A stretch of DNA of 64,000 nt from Planctomycetaceae bacterium (GTDB lineage: Bacteria > Planctomycetota > Planctomycetia > Planctomycetales > Planctomycetaceae). Both the position numbers and the translations under genes were made by a program. Positions 53,301 to 61,299 of the stretch are shown here, one piece after another. Location of the stretch: contig JANSXP010000003.1 of assembly GCA_024742875.1 (NCBI GenBank), forward strand, positions 169,864-233,863. Direction: 5' to 3'. Every line of letters starts with the position of its first letter. Within the stretch, counting starts at the first letter, position 1. The notes beneath the pieces are model-generated. The model saw only the letters and a list, made by a program, of their open reading frames with translations. It was not told where the DNA came from and did not search any database.

Positions 53301-53698
53301 GTCGTCAGCAGCAGGGTCGTGTGAATGAGCAGCGGCCGCGTTCCGGATCCACACCGCTGAACACAGCCGTGCTGTATGGCCAGCATGAAATTGTGGAAGT
53401 GCTGCTGCGTCGAGGGGCGGACGTGAATGGAGCCAACAGAGACGGCACCACACCGCTGCACATCGCCGCATTTTTCTGTCAGGAAAAGCTGCTGAAGCGC
53501 CTGCTGGAAAAAGGAGCCTCAACCACTCAGACCAACCGTCGCGGGGAGACAGCACTGGACACCGTCTCCGGACAGTGGGACCAGGGCATGGCGGATCTCT
53601 ATCAGGGCATCGCTGACGCGGTCAACATCGAGATTGATTTGCAGCATCTGCAGGAAAGTCGGCCACGGATGGCCGAACTTTTGAACGCCGCCGAATAG
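50372..53698 (+). CDS. Beta-propeller / dihaem cytochrome c / IPT / ankyrin fusion protein
   Basis: A 1108-residue protein starting at the ATG at 50372 after a signal-type helix (MRLAIGLFGTVLAVGGAIIA). Residues 65-455 form a YVTN-type propeller with several DLIFVVNTPCDTVDVIAR-like blades. Two haem motifs follow: CASCH (489-493) and CGDCH (652-656), in a region resembling dihaem cytochrome c peroxidases or MauG-like proteins. Residues 860-935 look like an IPT/TIG beta-sandwich (VYPGQSTMKISGRHVDPGAY). The last 150 residues hold ankyrin repeats: STPLNTAVLYGQHEIVEVLL and TTPLHIAAFFCQEKLLKRLL. A PQVGPQQVG repeat lies near the N-terminus. The architecture is unusual. Its role may be surface electron transfer coupled to protein binding; this is inference. 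Confidence 0.8.
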   Translation: MRLAIGLFGTVLAVGGAIIATGVGPHPAPVGSTTPAFKSEPPLDAAPPQVGPQQVGHPLFCSPHFSPIVSTNDLIFVVNTPCDTVDVIARGNNEIVRRIPVGVDPVSLALRPDGKELWVSNHISDSVSIIDTVFGSRTYLHIVATVQQFDRTSKATTFDEPVGIAFAGNSKAYVALSSENQIAIVDVEQRKITGRLRIPAQDPRAIVVRGDRLYVLPFESNNQTQLSGGSADDIDGDLYTFDAWQHSIIHNNVLSLGHVVDIVKHPDVPDHDLFVFDTRTDQLTATIDSLGTLLYGMTVDSAGDVYVAQTDARNHINGRAGTKKHGMAELENRAFLNQITRVRFENGRAATPEFLELEPLPPQHPQPNEALATPYAVQISDDDRLLVATAAGSDKLFTLDAATGQVLGRVSVGAVPRGVSLQHTADGSLESACVYNAVANTVSMIDLQDPAHPRVTGFVPLEDPTERQVKLGRTWFNSAAASTTGTYSCASCHPDGHTDQLLWVLKTPIVSGGDQIMPRSTMPLRGLRDTAPYHWDGVPGDPYGGNNSASVWESVPANSDVDVPESSTRHLIDGGLASTMLQHGSEVINDEGKAGAFSAAERDDMAKFLLAVPYPPAQRRAYTNQLSQRATRGFELFHIDGHHDEKPKPNVCGDCHRLPHLVSTNTPGTGMDAPTWRGAYDRFLILPQGRLNIIEFDFYRRVAEQGIPEKQLWQFSWQGQQRFDPIWDMVLEGSTGYSGTFARQVTLSADTHNQPLTASLLDAMEQSAAEGAIVLEADGVQLSDERVTPVTLQYAGGLYVPADSTKARLTRDELLALAADGRLICTFTARHGGRDDTIAYPQPILWTQGPLEQQSGHQKFPIVYPGQSTMKISGRHVDPGAYVIVDGRRTDGFVTVNSTDRLTIELPTLPKEGLHLLQVQNPAGQFSNDFLFNVVDSAQAKQQLAEQRERNDRDIRDALAEAITAGDVAEVRRHLNRRQQQGRVNEQRPRSGSTPLNTAVLYGQHEIVEVLLRRGADVNGANRDGTTPLHIAAFFCQEKLLKRLLEKGASTTQTNRRGETALDTVSGQWDQGMADLYQGIADAVNIEIDLQHLQESRPRMAELLNAAE

Positions 53699-53776
53699 AA
53701 CAAGCTGGTCGACAGACTGGATTGCCACACAGAAGCTCTCACAATGGCAGAAACACACTGTCGGGAGGAAGAGCGG

Positions 53777-55225
53777 ATGTCTGCATTCATTCAACGCGGG
53801 ATAATTGTCACTGTATTTATGATCACGCCGTTCGCCCGGCCGGCGAACGCCCACCCGGCTGCGATCCGTCGTGGTGCACCACCGCCGGACAGGTCACGGC
53901 CCAACGTGCTAATGATCTGCATTGACGATCTGAATGACTGGACCGGCTTTCTGGGTGGCCATCCGGATGTGAAAACGCCGCACATGGACAAACTGGCGGC
54001 AGCCGGCTGCAGCTTCACGAACGCGCACTGTGCCGTGCCCGTGTGTTCGGCTTCCAGAATCAGTGTGATGTCCGGCGTCGCGCCCACCACCCACGGCAGC
54101 TATGAGCTGGGCCCCCGCTACGAGCAGTTGCCCGCGCTAAATGATGTGCCCACGCTGCAGGCCTGGTTTCGTCAGCACGGCTATCGCACACTCAGTGGTG
54201 GCAAAGTGCTGCATCATGACTTCAATGGGCGTCTGGCGGCCGACATTGACCAGCCACTGGGACGCCGCAGGAGCCCCCGTCCGCGTCAGCCGATGAACCG
54301 ACCGGCTGACTGGAGTGGCGCCTGGGACTGGGGTCGTTACCCGGCGACAGACGGCGACATGGCCGACTTCCAGCTGGCCAAAACAGCGGCCACCGCCCTG
54401 CAGACGGAATTTGATCAGCCATTTTTCCTGTCTGTCGGTTTCTTTCGACCGCACGTGCCTCTGTTTGTCCCCCCTCGATGGTTTGATCTCTATGACGTCA
54501 ATACTCTGACACTGCCAGCTACTCGCTTGTCTGATCTGGACGATCTGCCGCCCAACTTTCTTTCCATCAATGACTATGCGCTGGCCCCCACGCATGCTGA
54601 AGTACAGCGCCACAAAAAAGTCCGCAGTCTGACGCACGCCTATCTGGCGTCCATCAGTTTTGTGGATCACTGCGTGGGTGTCGTTCTGGATGCTTTGAAC
54701 AGCGGTCCCCACGCGGACGACACGCTGGTCGTGCTGTGGAGTGACCACGGCTTTCATCTGGGCGAAAAACAGCACTGGGCCAAACGCACGTTGTGGGCCG
54801 AATCCACGCGGGTGCCGCTGCTGATCGCTGGTCCGGACATCGCATCGGCACAGTGTGATCAGCCCGTCAGTCTGCTGGACGTGTATCCAACACTGATCGA
54901 ACTGTGCCGTCTGGACGCAGCGGATCACGCGGAAGGTGTCTCGCTCGCACCGCAACTGGCCAGTCCGCAGCAGCGGCGATCGCAGCCGGTCATCACATCT
55001 TCGTATTTTGGCAATCACTCAATCTACAGCGAACACTGGCATCTGATTGCCTACCGCGATGGCGCGCTTGAGCTGTACGATCACCGCACGGACACAGATG
55101 AATATCATAATCTGGCCGGCGAACCGCAGTACGCAGCGACCATCAACAAACTCAAAACATGGCTGCCGCGGGACGCGGCCCCGGAATTCAAACGCAAGTC
55201 GGAGCGCGCTCATTTGCCCTACTGA
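53777..55225 (+). CDS. Secreted sulfatase, iduronate-2-sulfatase-like, with atypical CSASR motif
   Basis: A 482-residue sulfatase. I chose the ATG at 53777 because GGGAGGAAG lies nine bases upstream; an ATG at 53744 is also in frame. The signal is followed by RPNVLMICIDDLNDWTGFLG and the active-site motif CSASR at residues 90-94, with Ala where CxPxR normally has Pro. SGGKVLHHDF replaces GKWH, and WSDHGFHLGEKQHWAKRTLW marks the iduronate-2-sulfatase-like group. It follows the fusion gene by about 80 bases. Formylglycine formation on CxAxR is possible but needs checking. Confidence 0.9.
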   Translation: MSAFIQRGIIVTVFMITPFARPANAHPAAIRRGAPPPDRSRPNVLMICIDDLNDWTGFLGGHPDVKTPHMDKLAAAGCSFTNAHCAVPVCSASRISVMSGVAPTTHGSYELGPRYEQLPALNDVPTLQAWFRQHGYRTLSGGKVLHHDFNGRLAADIDQPLGRRRSPRPRQPMNRPADWSGAWDWGRYPATDGDMADFQLAKTAATALQTEFDQPFFLSVGFFRPHVPLFVPPRWFDLYDVNTLTLPATRLSDLDDLPPNFLSINDYALAPTHAEVQRHKKVRSLTHAYLASISFVDHCVGVVLDALNSGPHADDTLVVLWSDHGFHLGEKQHWAKRTLWAESTRVPLLIAGPDIASAQCDQPVSLLDVYPTLIELCRLDAADHAEGVSLAPQLASPQQRRSQPVITSSYFGNHSIYSEHWHLIAYRDGALELYDHRTDTDEYHNLAGEPQYAATINKLKTWLPRDAAPEFKRKSERAHLPY

Positions 55226-55327
55226 CAGTGGCCGCTGAAAGGTAAAGCCGCTGAACGCCCGATGCCAACGGGGTGGGAAGTGAGTATGCTGCAGCAACAT
55301 CCCGACTCATCATCTGAAAGACGCCAC

Positions 55328-56635
55328 ATGCCCAGGCCCGCTCCGTGCAGTTCGCAGACATTCCTCCAGCGGATCAAAGCCATTGTGGTTCCTGTCTGGG
55401 CGGTCGGCTGCCTGACTCTGTCGTCAGCCGCAGAACCGGAAAAGAGCGAGCAAAAGCCTGTGCGACTGCAGTCGGAAATCACCGGCGTGCAGCCGATGAC
55501 GGGCATCGTGCTGTGGAGTGACAATGAGCGCGCGGCTTCGCACCCCGAGGCCATTTCTCTGGAGTATCGCTACTGCGGCTACGATGAAGTCGTGCAGCCG
55601 GATGGTCGCTACGACTTCACACACCTGGACGCGGTGCTGGATGAAATCGCCGCCCGCAACCATCAGGCCATCCTGCGGTTCTATTTTTGCTACGTCGGAA
55701 AGAAGACCACCGTGCCGCAGTTTGTCCGCGCGCAGGCGGGCTACGAAGAAACGATCGGACTCAGTGAAAAGCAGCAGACCCATTTCTGCGACTGGAGCCA
55801 TCCGGCTCTGCAGGAGTTCGCGCTGACGTTCTACACCAAACTGGCGGCTCGCTATGACAACGATCCTCGCATCGCCTTCCTGCAAACGGGCTTTGGCCTG
55901 TGGGGCGAGTATCACATTTACAGCGGCCCCCGGCAGCTGGGAACAACGTTTCCTGACAAAGCCTTTCAGGCAAAGTTTCTCCATCACCTGGCGGGTCAGT
56001 TTGACAATTTGCCGTGGTCGATCAGCATCGACGCGGCGGACTTCGACTACAGCCCCCTGGAAGACAATCGCCGACTGCTGGATCTGCCGTTCGGCGTCTT
56101 TGACGATTCCTTCCTGTGCAAACCGCACCCCAGAGAAAACGCGGTCAACTGGCGGATTCTGGATGCACGGCGGTGGCAGCGGCAGCCCGGCGGTGGTGAG
56201 TTCAGCTACTACAACAAAAAGGATCAGCGAAATGCGCTGGCCGCCGGCGGACCAAACGGCGTCTCCTTTGAGCAGGCCGCCCGGCAGTTCCACATTACCT
56301 ACATGATTGGCAACGATCAGCCCCGTTATCAGTCGATGGATCGGATCCGGCAGGCCGGCATGGCCACCGGCTATCGTTTTCGGGTGACGAAAGCCACCAC
56401 CGGCGACGGTCACATCAATCTGACGGTGACCAACGAAGGCGTGGCGCCACTGTATCGGGATGCCTGGTTCGCCCGCGGGAAACAGCGGGCGAAGACCTCG
56501 TTGAAAGGCCTGCTGCCCGGTGAGTCCCGCGACTGTCGCATCGCGCTCTCTGGTAACGGCGACGTGCCGCTAACCATCGAATGTGACGCCATCCTGCCCG
56601 GGCAGAAGATTCAGTTTGCCGCCGATCTGCCCTGA
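55328..56635 (+). CDS. Exported protein with DUF4832-like TIM-barrel
   Basis: A 435-residue exported protein. The ATG at 55328 gives a signal (LQRIKAIVVPVWAVGCLTLSS); the ATG at 55262 is further upstream in frame. The barrel resembles DUF4832 and glycoside-hydrolase clan A enzymes: SLEYRYCGYDEVVQPDGRYD, ARNHQAILRFYFCYVG, QTGFGLWGEYHIYSGP (with a Glu where clan A enzymes have an acid/base) and later FGVFDDSFLCK. A small beta domain ends the chain. It may act on a carbohydrate freed by the neighbouring sulfatases. Confidence 0.65.
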   Translation: MPRPAPCSSQTFLQRIKAIVVPVWAVGCLTLSSAAEPEKSEQKPVRLQSEITGVQPMTGIVLWSDNERAASHPEAISLEYRYCGYDEVVQPDGRYDFTHLDAVLDEIAARNHQAILRFYFCYVGKKTTVPQFVRAQAGYEETIGLSEKQQTHFCDWSHPALQEFALTFYTKLAARYDNDPRIAFLQTGFGLWGEYHIYSGPRQLGTTFPDKAFQAKFLHHLAGQFDNLPWSISIDAADFDYSPLEDNRRLLDLPFGVFDDSFLCKPHPRENAVNWRILDARRWQRQPGGGEFSYYNKKDQRNALAAGGPNGVSFEQAARQFHITYMIGNDQPRYQSMDRIRQAGMATGYRFRVTKATTGDGHINLTVTNEGVAPLYRDAWFARGKQRAKTSLKGLLPGESRDCRIALSGNGDVPLTIECDAILPGQKIQFAADLP

Positions 56636-56692
56636 CCACGCATCATGGCCGGAAGACGCGTCGTGCCTTCACGGCATCCGCGTCCCGCCCAC

Positions 56693-57685
56693 TCACGCCG
56701 AATGATCGATGACGACCTTGCCCATCGCCTGACGACTTTCCAGCCGGGCGTGCGCGTCGGAGGCCTGCTCCAGCGTGAACGAGGAATCATCGAGCACGGG
56801 CGTCAGCCCGCCGGCCTCCACAATGTCGGCCACGTCCGCCAGAATCTGCGCGTGCTGGGCACGGCCGACGTTGTGCAGCATGGGAATCAGCATGAACACC
56901 ACGTGCAGTGACAATCCCTGAAAATGAGCGGGCGTCAAATCCAGCTCACACATGGACACGGTGGTGGCAACCTGGCCGTTCAGCGCAGCAGCCGCAAAGG
57001 AGTTGGTCAGATTGGCTCCGCCCACCGAATCAAACACCACGTCAAAGCCGGCGCCATCCGTATGCGTGGCAACATAATCGGCAACGGTTTCGGTTTTGTA
57101 ATTGATGGGTGTTGCTCCGAGGCGGGCGATCAGTTCCAGCTGACGCTCCCCGCCACCGGTCGCATGCACGTCCGCCCCGTAATGCACGGCCAGCTGCACG
57201 GCGACGTGGCCCACGCCCCCGGATCCTCCGTGGACCAGGACCTTCTGCCCGGCCGAAATTCCGGCACGCTGCAGTCCTTCGTAAGCCGTGATGGCGACCA
57301 GCGGCAGCGCGGCGGCTTCTTTCGCACTCAGGCGGGTCGGTTTCTTTGCCAGCAGATTGCGATCCGCCACGATGTACTCGGCAAGTGTGCCGGGCAGATC
57401 GGCCAGTCCGCCCGCACAGCCATAAACCTCATCGCCCGGCTGGAGATCGGCCACGCCCTCACCAACAACTTCGACGGTTCCGGCAAAGTCCATTCCCAGA
57501 ATGGCGGGAACGGGCGGCGCCAGTGGCAGGTCATCGCCCATCGTACGGATCATGGTATCGACCGTATTCACGCTGGAGGCCGCGATTTTCACCAGCACAT
57601 GACCAGCCTTCACGTCCGGCGTCGGGACCTGCGCAGTTTCAAACCGGGCCTGCTCGCCATACTCTCGAATCAGCATTGCTTTCAT
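56693..57685 (-). CDS. Zinc-free quinone oxidoreductase / alcohol-dehydrogenase-family protein
   Basis: A 330-residue medium-chain dehydrogenase/reductase (MDR) of the NADPH:quinone-reductase type. The N-terminal domain (PPVPAILGMDFAGTVEVVGE, residues ~55-75) and the NADPH-binding VLVHGGSGGVGHVAVQLAV are clear; the zinc-binding Cys and His residues are absent. The ATG at 57685 is preferred over one at 57700 because it begins the normal MKAMLIREYG start. It lies 50 bases downstream of the crotonase gene, and both face a divergent HxlR regulator, which in other bacteria controls quinone- or aldehyde-stress genes. Confidence 0.9.
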   Translation of the reverse strand: MKAMLIREYGEQARFETAQVPTPDVKAGHVLVKIAASSVNTVDTMIRTMGDDLPLAPPVPAILGMDFAGTVEVVGEGVADLQPGDEVYGCAGGLADLPGTLAEYIVADRNLLAKKPTRLSAKEAAALPLVAITAYEGLQRAGISAGQKVLVHGGSGGVGHVAVQLAVHYGADVHATGGGERQLELIARLGATPINYKTETVADYVATHTDGAGFDVVFDSVGGANLTNSFAAAALNGQVATTVSMCELDLTPAHFQGLSLHVVFMLIPMLHNVGRAQHAQILADVADIVEAGGLTPVLDDSSFTLEQASDAHARLESRQAMGKVVIDHSA

Positions 57686-57735
57686 GGATGTTTCTTTCAT
57701 GAATGTCGTGTGTCTGTCTCGGCGACGGAACGCCG

Positions 57736-58581
57736 CTATTCAATGTCCTGCACGTCCATGACCAGATCGCTCCAGTTGCGCTGATTGTCCATGTCCAGCT
57801 GCATCCCTTTTTCGTCAGCAATGGAAAAGCGTTTGATGGCGGGCGTTTGACTGGTGGCCTGATACAGCCAGTAGGCTTCCGCTTTGAGCGCCTCATCAAT
57901 GGGGCGATCGATGGATTCGTAAACGGTCTGCTTGCAGGCGTTGATGGACGCGGCAGGAAACTTCGCAATTCGCTGCGCCAGGGCGTCCACATAGGGACCA
58001 ATTTCTTCGGCGTCGAACGCCTTGTTGATGGTGCCGTAGGCTTCCGCTTCGTCCGCGTCAAAGTCCCGGGCACTGAGAATAATTTCCAAAGCGCGGCCCA
58101 GTCCCACCTGACGTGCCATCCGCGACGCGCCACCGCCGCACGGCAGAATGCCCATGCCAACTTCCATCTGCATAAGTTTGAATTTGCCGCGGACGGCAAA
58201 CCGCATGTCGCAGGCGAGTGCGAATTCGTGACCACCGCCTCGCGCCACGCCTTCCAGTTTGGCGATCGTGGCCTGCGGCAAACGACTGATGCGTTCCAGA
58301 ACCGTCTGCAGATCCAGCAGCTGAGCCTCGTCCCGGGTCACCGCCTGCGTCGACATGTCCTTCAGCAGGTTGGTGTCATAGTGACAGATGAAGATTTCCG
58401 GGTGAGCCGACTGGAACACGACCACCTTGATTTCCCGATCGCGTTCCAGACGCATGGCCAGCGTGTTGAGGTCGGCCAGCATTTCCGGCCCCTGCAGGTT
58501 GACGGGAGGGAAGTCGAACGTGACTGTGAGAATGCCATCCGCAGCCGTCGCGGTGAACGTGGTGTAGCCTTCGTAGCTCAT
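57736..58581 (-). CDS. Enoyl-CoA hydratase/isomerase family protein
   Basis: A 281-residue crotonase-fold protein starting at the ATG at 58581 (MSYEGYTTFTATAADGILTV). The crotonase signature is LEGVARGGGHEFALACDMRF, with FKLMQMEVGMGILPCGGGAS after it. The usual catalytic Glu residues are not all evident (the second region has PCGGGA for PGxGG), so hydratase activity is uncertain. A longer frame to 58632 has a less natural start. It is transcribed with the quinone reductase downstream. Confidence 0.85.
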   Translation of the reverse strand: MSYEGYTTFTATAADGILTVTFDFPPVNLQGPEMLADLNTLAMRLERDREIKVVVFQSAHPEIFICHYDTNLLKDMSTQAVTRDEAQLLDLQTVLERISRLPQATIAKLEGVARGGGHEFALACDMRFAVRGKFKLMQMEVGMGILPCGGGASRMARQVGLGRALEIILSARDFDADEAEAYGTINKAFDAEEIGPYVDALAQRIAKFPAASINACKQTVYESIDRPIDEALKAEAYWLYQATSQTPAIKRFSIADEKGMQLDMDNQRNWSDLVMDVQDIE

Positions 58582-58699
58582 GTGTGTCCCCTTATGAGTT
58601 TGTAGCGCCGGGAAACATTGCCTCCCCAGCAAGCGGGGCGCATACTAGAGGTACTCACCCGCAGCACAAGAACGCATTTTTTGGACACGTAGGCACAAA

Positions 58700-59068
58700 A
58701 TGGATACCAATGCAAAGACACGGCATACCAGCTACGTGCTGCCTGCCTGTCCGGTGGAAGCGACCCTGGAACTGATCGGCGGCAAATGGAAGGGCATCGT
58801 CCTGTACTACCTGCTGGACGGCCGCCTGCGATTCAGCGAGCTGAAAAGAAAGATCGGCTGCGTCACTCAGCGAATGCTCACCAAACAGCTGCGGGAACTG
58901 GAAAGCACGGGCCTGGTCAATCGCATCGTGTATGCGGAAGTGCCACCAAGAGTCGAATACGAACTCACAGAGCAGGGGCAGTCGCTGCAGCCCATTCTCA
59001 TTGCCCTCAAACAATGGGGTGAGGAACGCGGCCTGACACTGCTGAAAAACCGCACACCGATTGACTGA
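58700..59068 (+). CDS. HxlR family transcriptional regulator
   Basis: A 122-residue winged-helix DNA-binding protein. The HxlR signature is complete: [20 protein letters not shown] with the N-terminal Cys (Cys17) that senses redox or electrophile stress in YodB/HypR-type members, then [20 protein letters not shown] and the wing [16 protein letters not shown]. It is divergent from the crotonase and quinone-reductase genes, so it probably represses them. The gap holds a TACTAGAGGTA near-palindrome and close repeats of TACT that may be its site. Confidence 0.92.
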   Translation: MDTNAKTRHTSYVLPACPVEATLELIGGKWKGIVLYYLLDGRLRFSELKRKIGCVTQRMLTKQLRELESTGLVNRIVYAEVPPRVEYELTEQGQSLQPILIALKQWGEERGLTLLKNRTPID

Positions 59069-59512
59069 CCGAGCGCCTGACCGGTGGAGCGAGGGCGACT
59101 GCGAGGGCGACTGCGAACCCAGCAAGCCCGAAGCAGATTCGTGGAGCCGCCCCCATTCGGCAAGCTGCGCAGAATGGACAAGGGCGTCTGACGTGCCAGG
59201 CGGGAATCCATCAGAAAAATCGCCAGGAAACAGTCGGCGGCCGCGATCTTTGTAAGGAAAACCGGGAGCTTCTCGTCTTCCCTGGTGAAGCAGGCAACAC
59301 GTGAAATCTCACTCTGACCAACCTGCGTTGGCAACGGGAGACGACCACATCGGCCCGATTTCCAGCATCTGTCTGGAAACTGTGAAACGCGGGCCGACAA
59401 ATTTCGCTTTCAGAGGTGTGGTCACTCCATCCGGATGGCCGCGGTCTGGGCATCTCGCCCGCGACATCACCCACAAAGCTTCACTTCCGACCCTCGGATC
59501 AGGAACAGTGCC
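59069..59512. other. Intergenic region with short tandem repeat
   Basis: About 445 bases. Near 59091 the 12-base unit GAGGGCGACTGC occurs twice in a row. Frames here are short or in shadow; no gene is called. Confidence 0.5.
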
Positions 59513-60409
59513 ATGGCTCGCAACCAAATCACACGCGTTCGACCACTCTTTGCACCGATAACTGTTCGCGCCCTGGTGTGCCTTTTGGGCATTGCTCTGA
59601 TGACGGGTGTTGCCAGCGCCCAGAGTCCCGGCTCCCGCACGATGGCCCGCAACGGCTGGCGATGGCAGTCACCACAGGCTCAGGGCCTGTACCGCGCCAA
59701 TGGACTGCAGCAGCGCGTGGTCACGCCCGGCTATGGCTATCGGAATCGCTACTTTGGTTATGGCTTCAATTATGGTCTGGGCTATGGATTCAACCCCTGG
59801 GTCTACGGTTCCGGCGTGCCGATTTACGGCGGCTACCAGCCCACGCAGGCCGACGTCATTATGGCTCAGGGGCTGGCCAACCGGGCCAACGCACGGGCGG
59901 CGGAGTCCATTGAAGCGGCGCGTCGGCAGGCCATCGAAAATCAGGTGCACCTCACTGAATTGCGCAGTCGTCAGCGAGCGGCTCGTGCTGAACGCGACGA
60001 AGCCAAACGGGCCGCGCAGGCCGAACGACGGGCATTCAATGCCGTGCGTCTGCCGCAGTCACCCACAGAACTGTACGACCGCCTGATCCCCGAAGAGATC
60101 AACGCGGCCATGGGACAGGTGGCCTGGCCACTTCCCCTGCAGCTGCCCGATTTTGCCGTGCACCGCGACGATGTGGCCGACACACTGCGGGAAATCAATG
60201 CGTTTGGTCCCTCGGAAGCGCGGGCCATCAAGCTGAAGGCCATTGTCGATGACATGAAGAAGGGAACCGACGTGATCATCCCGGACTTTGGCTTTGACAC
60301 CTATCGCGAGACCCGCAAGTTTCTGTGCAGCCTGTCTGTGGAAGGTTATTACGCTCTGGAAGAAGTCGTGGGTGTGCCACTGCCGCCGGCCGCTCCCGCA
60401 GCAAACTGA
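59513..60409 (+). CDS. Secreted tyrosine/glycine-rich protein with coiled-coil centre
   Basis: A 298-residue protein from the ATG at 59513 (CAGGA upstream). A signal (APITVRALVCLLGIALMTGVASA) leads to a Tyr/Gly-rich segment (GYGYRNRYFGYGFNYGLGYG) like those of structural or surface proteins. Residues 110-185 are an Ala/Arg/Glu-rich coiled coil (AAESIEAARRQAIENQVHLT, RAERDEAKRAAQAERRAFNA). The C-terminal part (LPDFAVHRDDVADTLREINA) is globular and unrecognised. A strong terminator follows at 60435. Confidence 0.7.
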   Translation: MARNQITRVRPLFAPITVRALVCLLGIALMTGVASAQSPGSRTMARNGWRWQSPQAQGLYRANGLQQRVVTPGYGYRNRYFGYGFNYGLGYGFNPWVYGSGVPIYGGYQPTQADVIMAQGLANRANARAAESIEAARRQAIENQVHLTELRSRQRAARAERDEAKRAAQAERRAFNAVRLPQSPTELYDRLIPEEINAAMGQVAWPLPLQLPDFAVHRDDVADTLREINAFGPSEARAIKLKAIVDDMKKGTDVIIPDFGFDTYRETRKFLCSLSVEGYYALEEVVGVPLPPAAPAAN

Positions 60410-60434
60410 ACGTGGCCACAACCACAACAGACCA

Positions 60435-60463
60435 ACGGTCGCCTCCGGGCGGCCGTTTTTTTT
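60435..60463 (+). terminator. Rho-independent terminator
   Basis: A 9-bp stem (ACGGTCGCC / GGCGGCCGT, one G-U pair) around a TCCG loop runs straight into eight T residues. It ends the transcript of the secreted tyrosine-rich protein. Confidence 0.85.
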
Positions 60464-60563
60464 CGTGATTCTCTCCCCCCCGAGTGCCCGCTGCACCTGG
60501 CGAGCCTGAGCGGCGAGCAGTTGCGCCAGCAATTCGATACGCACGTCCGACAGCGTGCCGTGA

Positions 60564-61172
60564 TCATAAGCGACCAGCCGGGCGGCCGTCCGTTACGGCA
60601 GGCGGGATCGCCAGTTGCTCGTGGCTGGTGCCGCTGGCCCTGCTTTCGTCATGAAGTGAAGGCTCTGACGGAGAGGCGATGTCATGTCCGGCTTTGACGT
60701 ATTCCATGTTGTACTGCGCGCCATCAATATTGACGCGAATGGGACCTGCGGCACTGACGGCCAACTTCGCTCCGTGTGACACCAACTCCCCATCAAAGTG
60801 GATGTCGGTCAGTTGCAGCACGGTGGCTTCGGTCAGTTGCCACGTGGCAATGATTCGCTGCGGCTGCCCGGTGCCCCCCAGCGCCTCCACCAGATCAGCG
60901 CGGATCGAGCGAATGTCATTGGTGATCTCCAGATGGTTTTCATCCAGCTTCCACGTCAGGCCCGTGCCGCCGATTTCCGTCAGGGTGAAGTCTGCCAGCC
61001 GGTCGGCCGACACGCGTTCATCACCGCTGCCCGTCGTGGGCGGGGACGGCCGCGTGTTGCCGGAATTCCCCTGGCCGCAGCCGGAAACAGCCAGGGACAC
61101 AAACAGCAGACAACGGCCACACAGGAACAACGGCTGGCGGAGCGGTGGCAGGCGGAAACAGTTGGTCGTCAT
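60564..61172 (-). CDS. Putative lipoprotein, function unknown
   Basis: A 202-residue protein with a lipobox-like signal (FVSLAVSGC, Cys32 as the lipidated residue), a Gly/Ser/Pro linker, then a beta-rich domain (ADFTLTEIGGTGLTWKLDEN, ITNDIRSIRADLVEALGGTG). I do not know the family. It would sit at the outer face of a membrane. The composition is that of a real gene, and no stronger frame overlaps it. Confidence 0.65.
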   Translation of the reverse strand: MTTNCFRLPPLRQPLFLCGRCLLFVSLAVSGCGQGNSGNTRPSPPTTGSGDERVSADRLADFTLTEIGGTGLTWKLDENHLEITNDIRSIRADLVEALGGTGQPQRIIATWQLTEATVLQLTDIHFDGELVSHGAKLAVSAAGPIRVNIDGAQYNMEYVKAGHDIASPSEPSLHDESRASGTSHEQLAIPPAVTDGRPAGRL

Positions 61173-61299
61173 TTTTTGTCTTCTCCGATACGTGAACGGC
61201 CGAGAATCTTCTTCCCGGCCACGCCTGCAGTCATCGTGTCAGACCAATCGTTCAAACGAATCTGGCCATTTCTGCCGCCCCACAGCAAGGCAGCATCGC

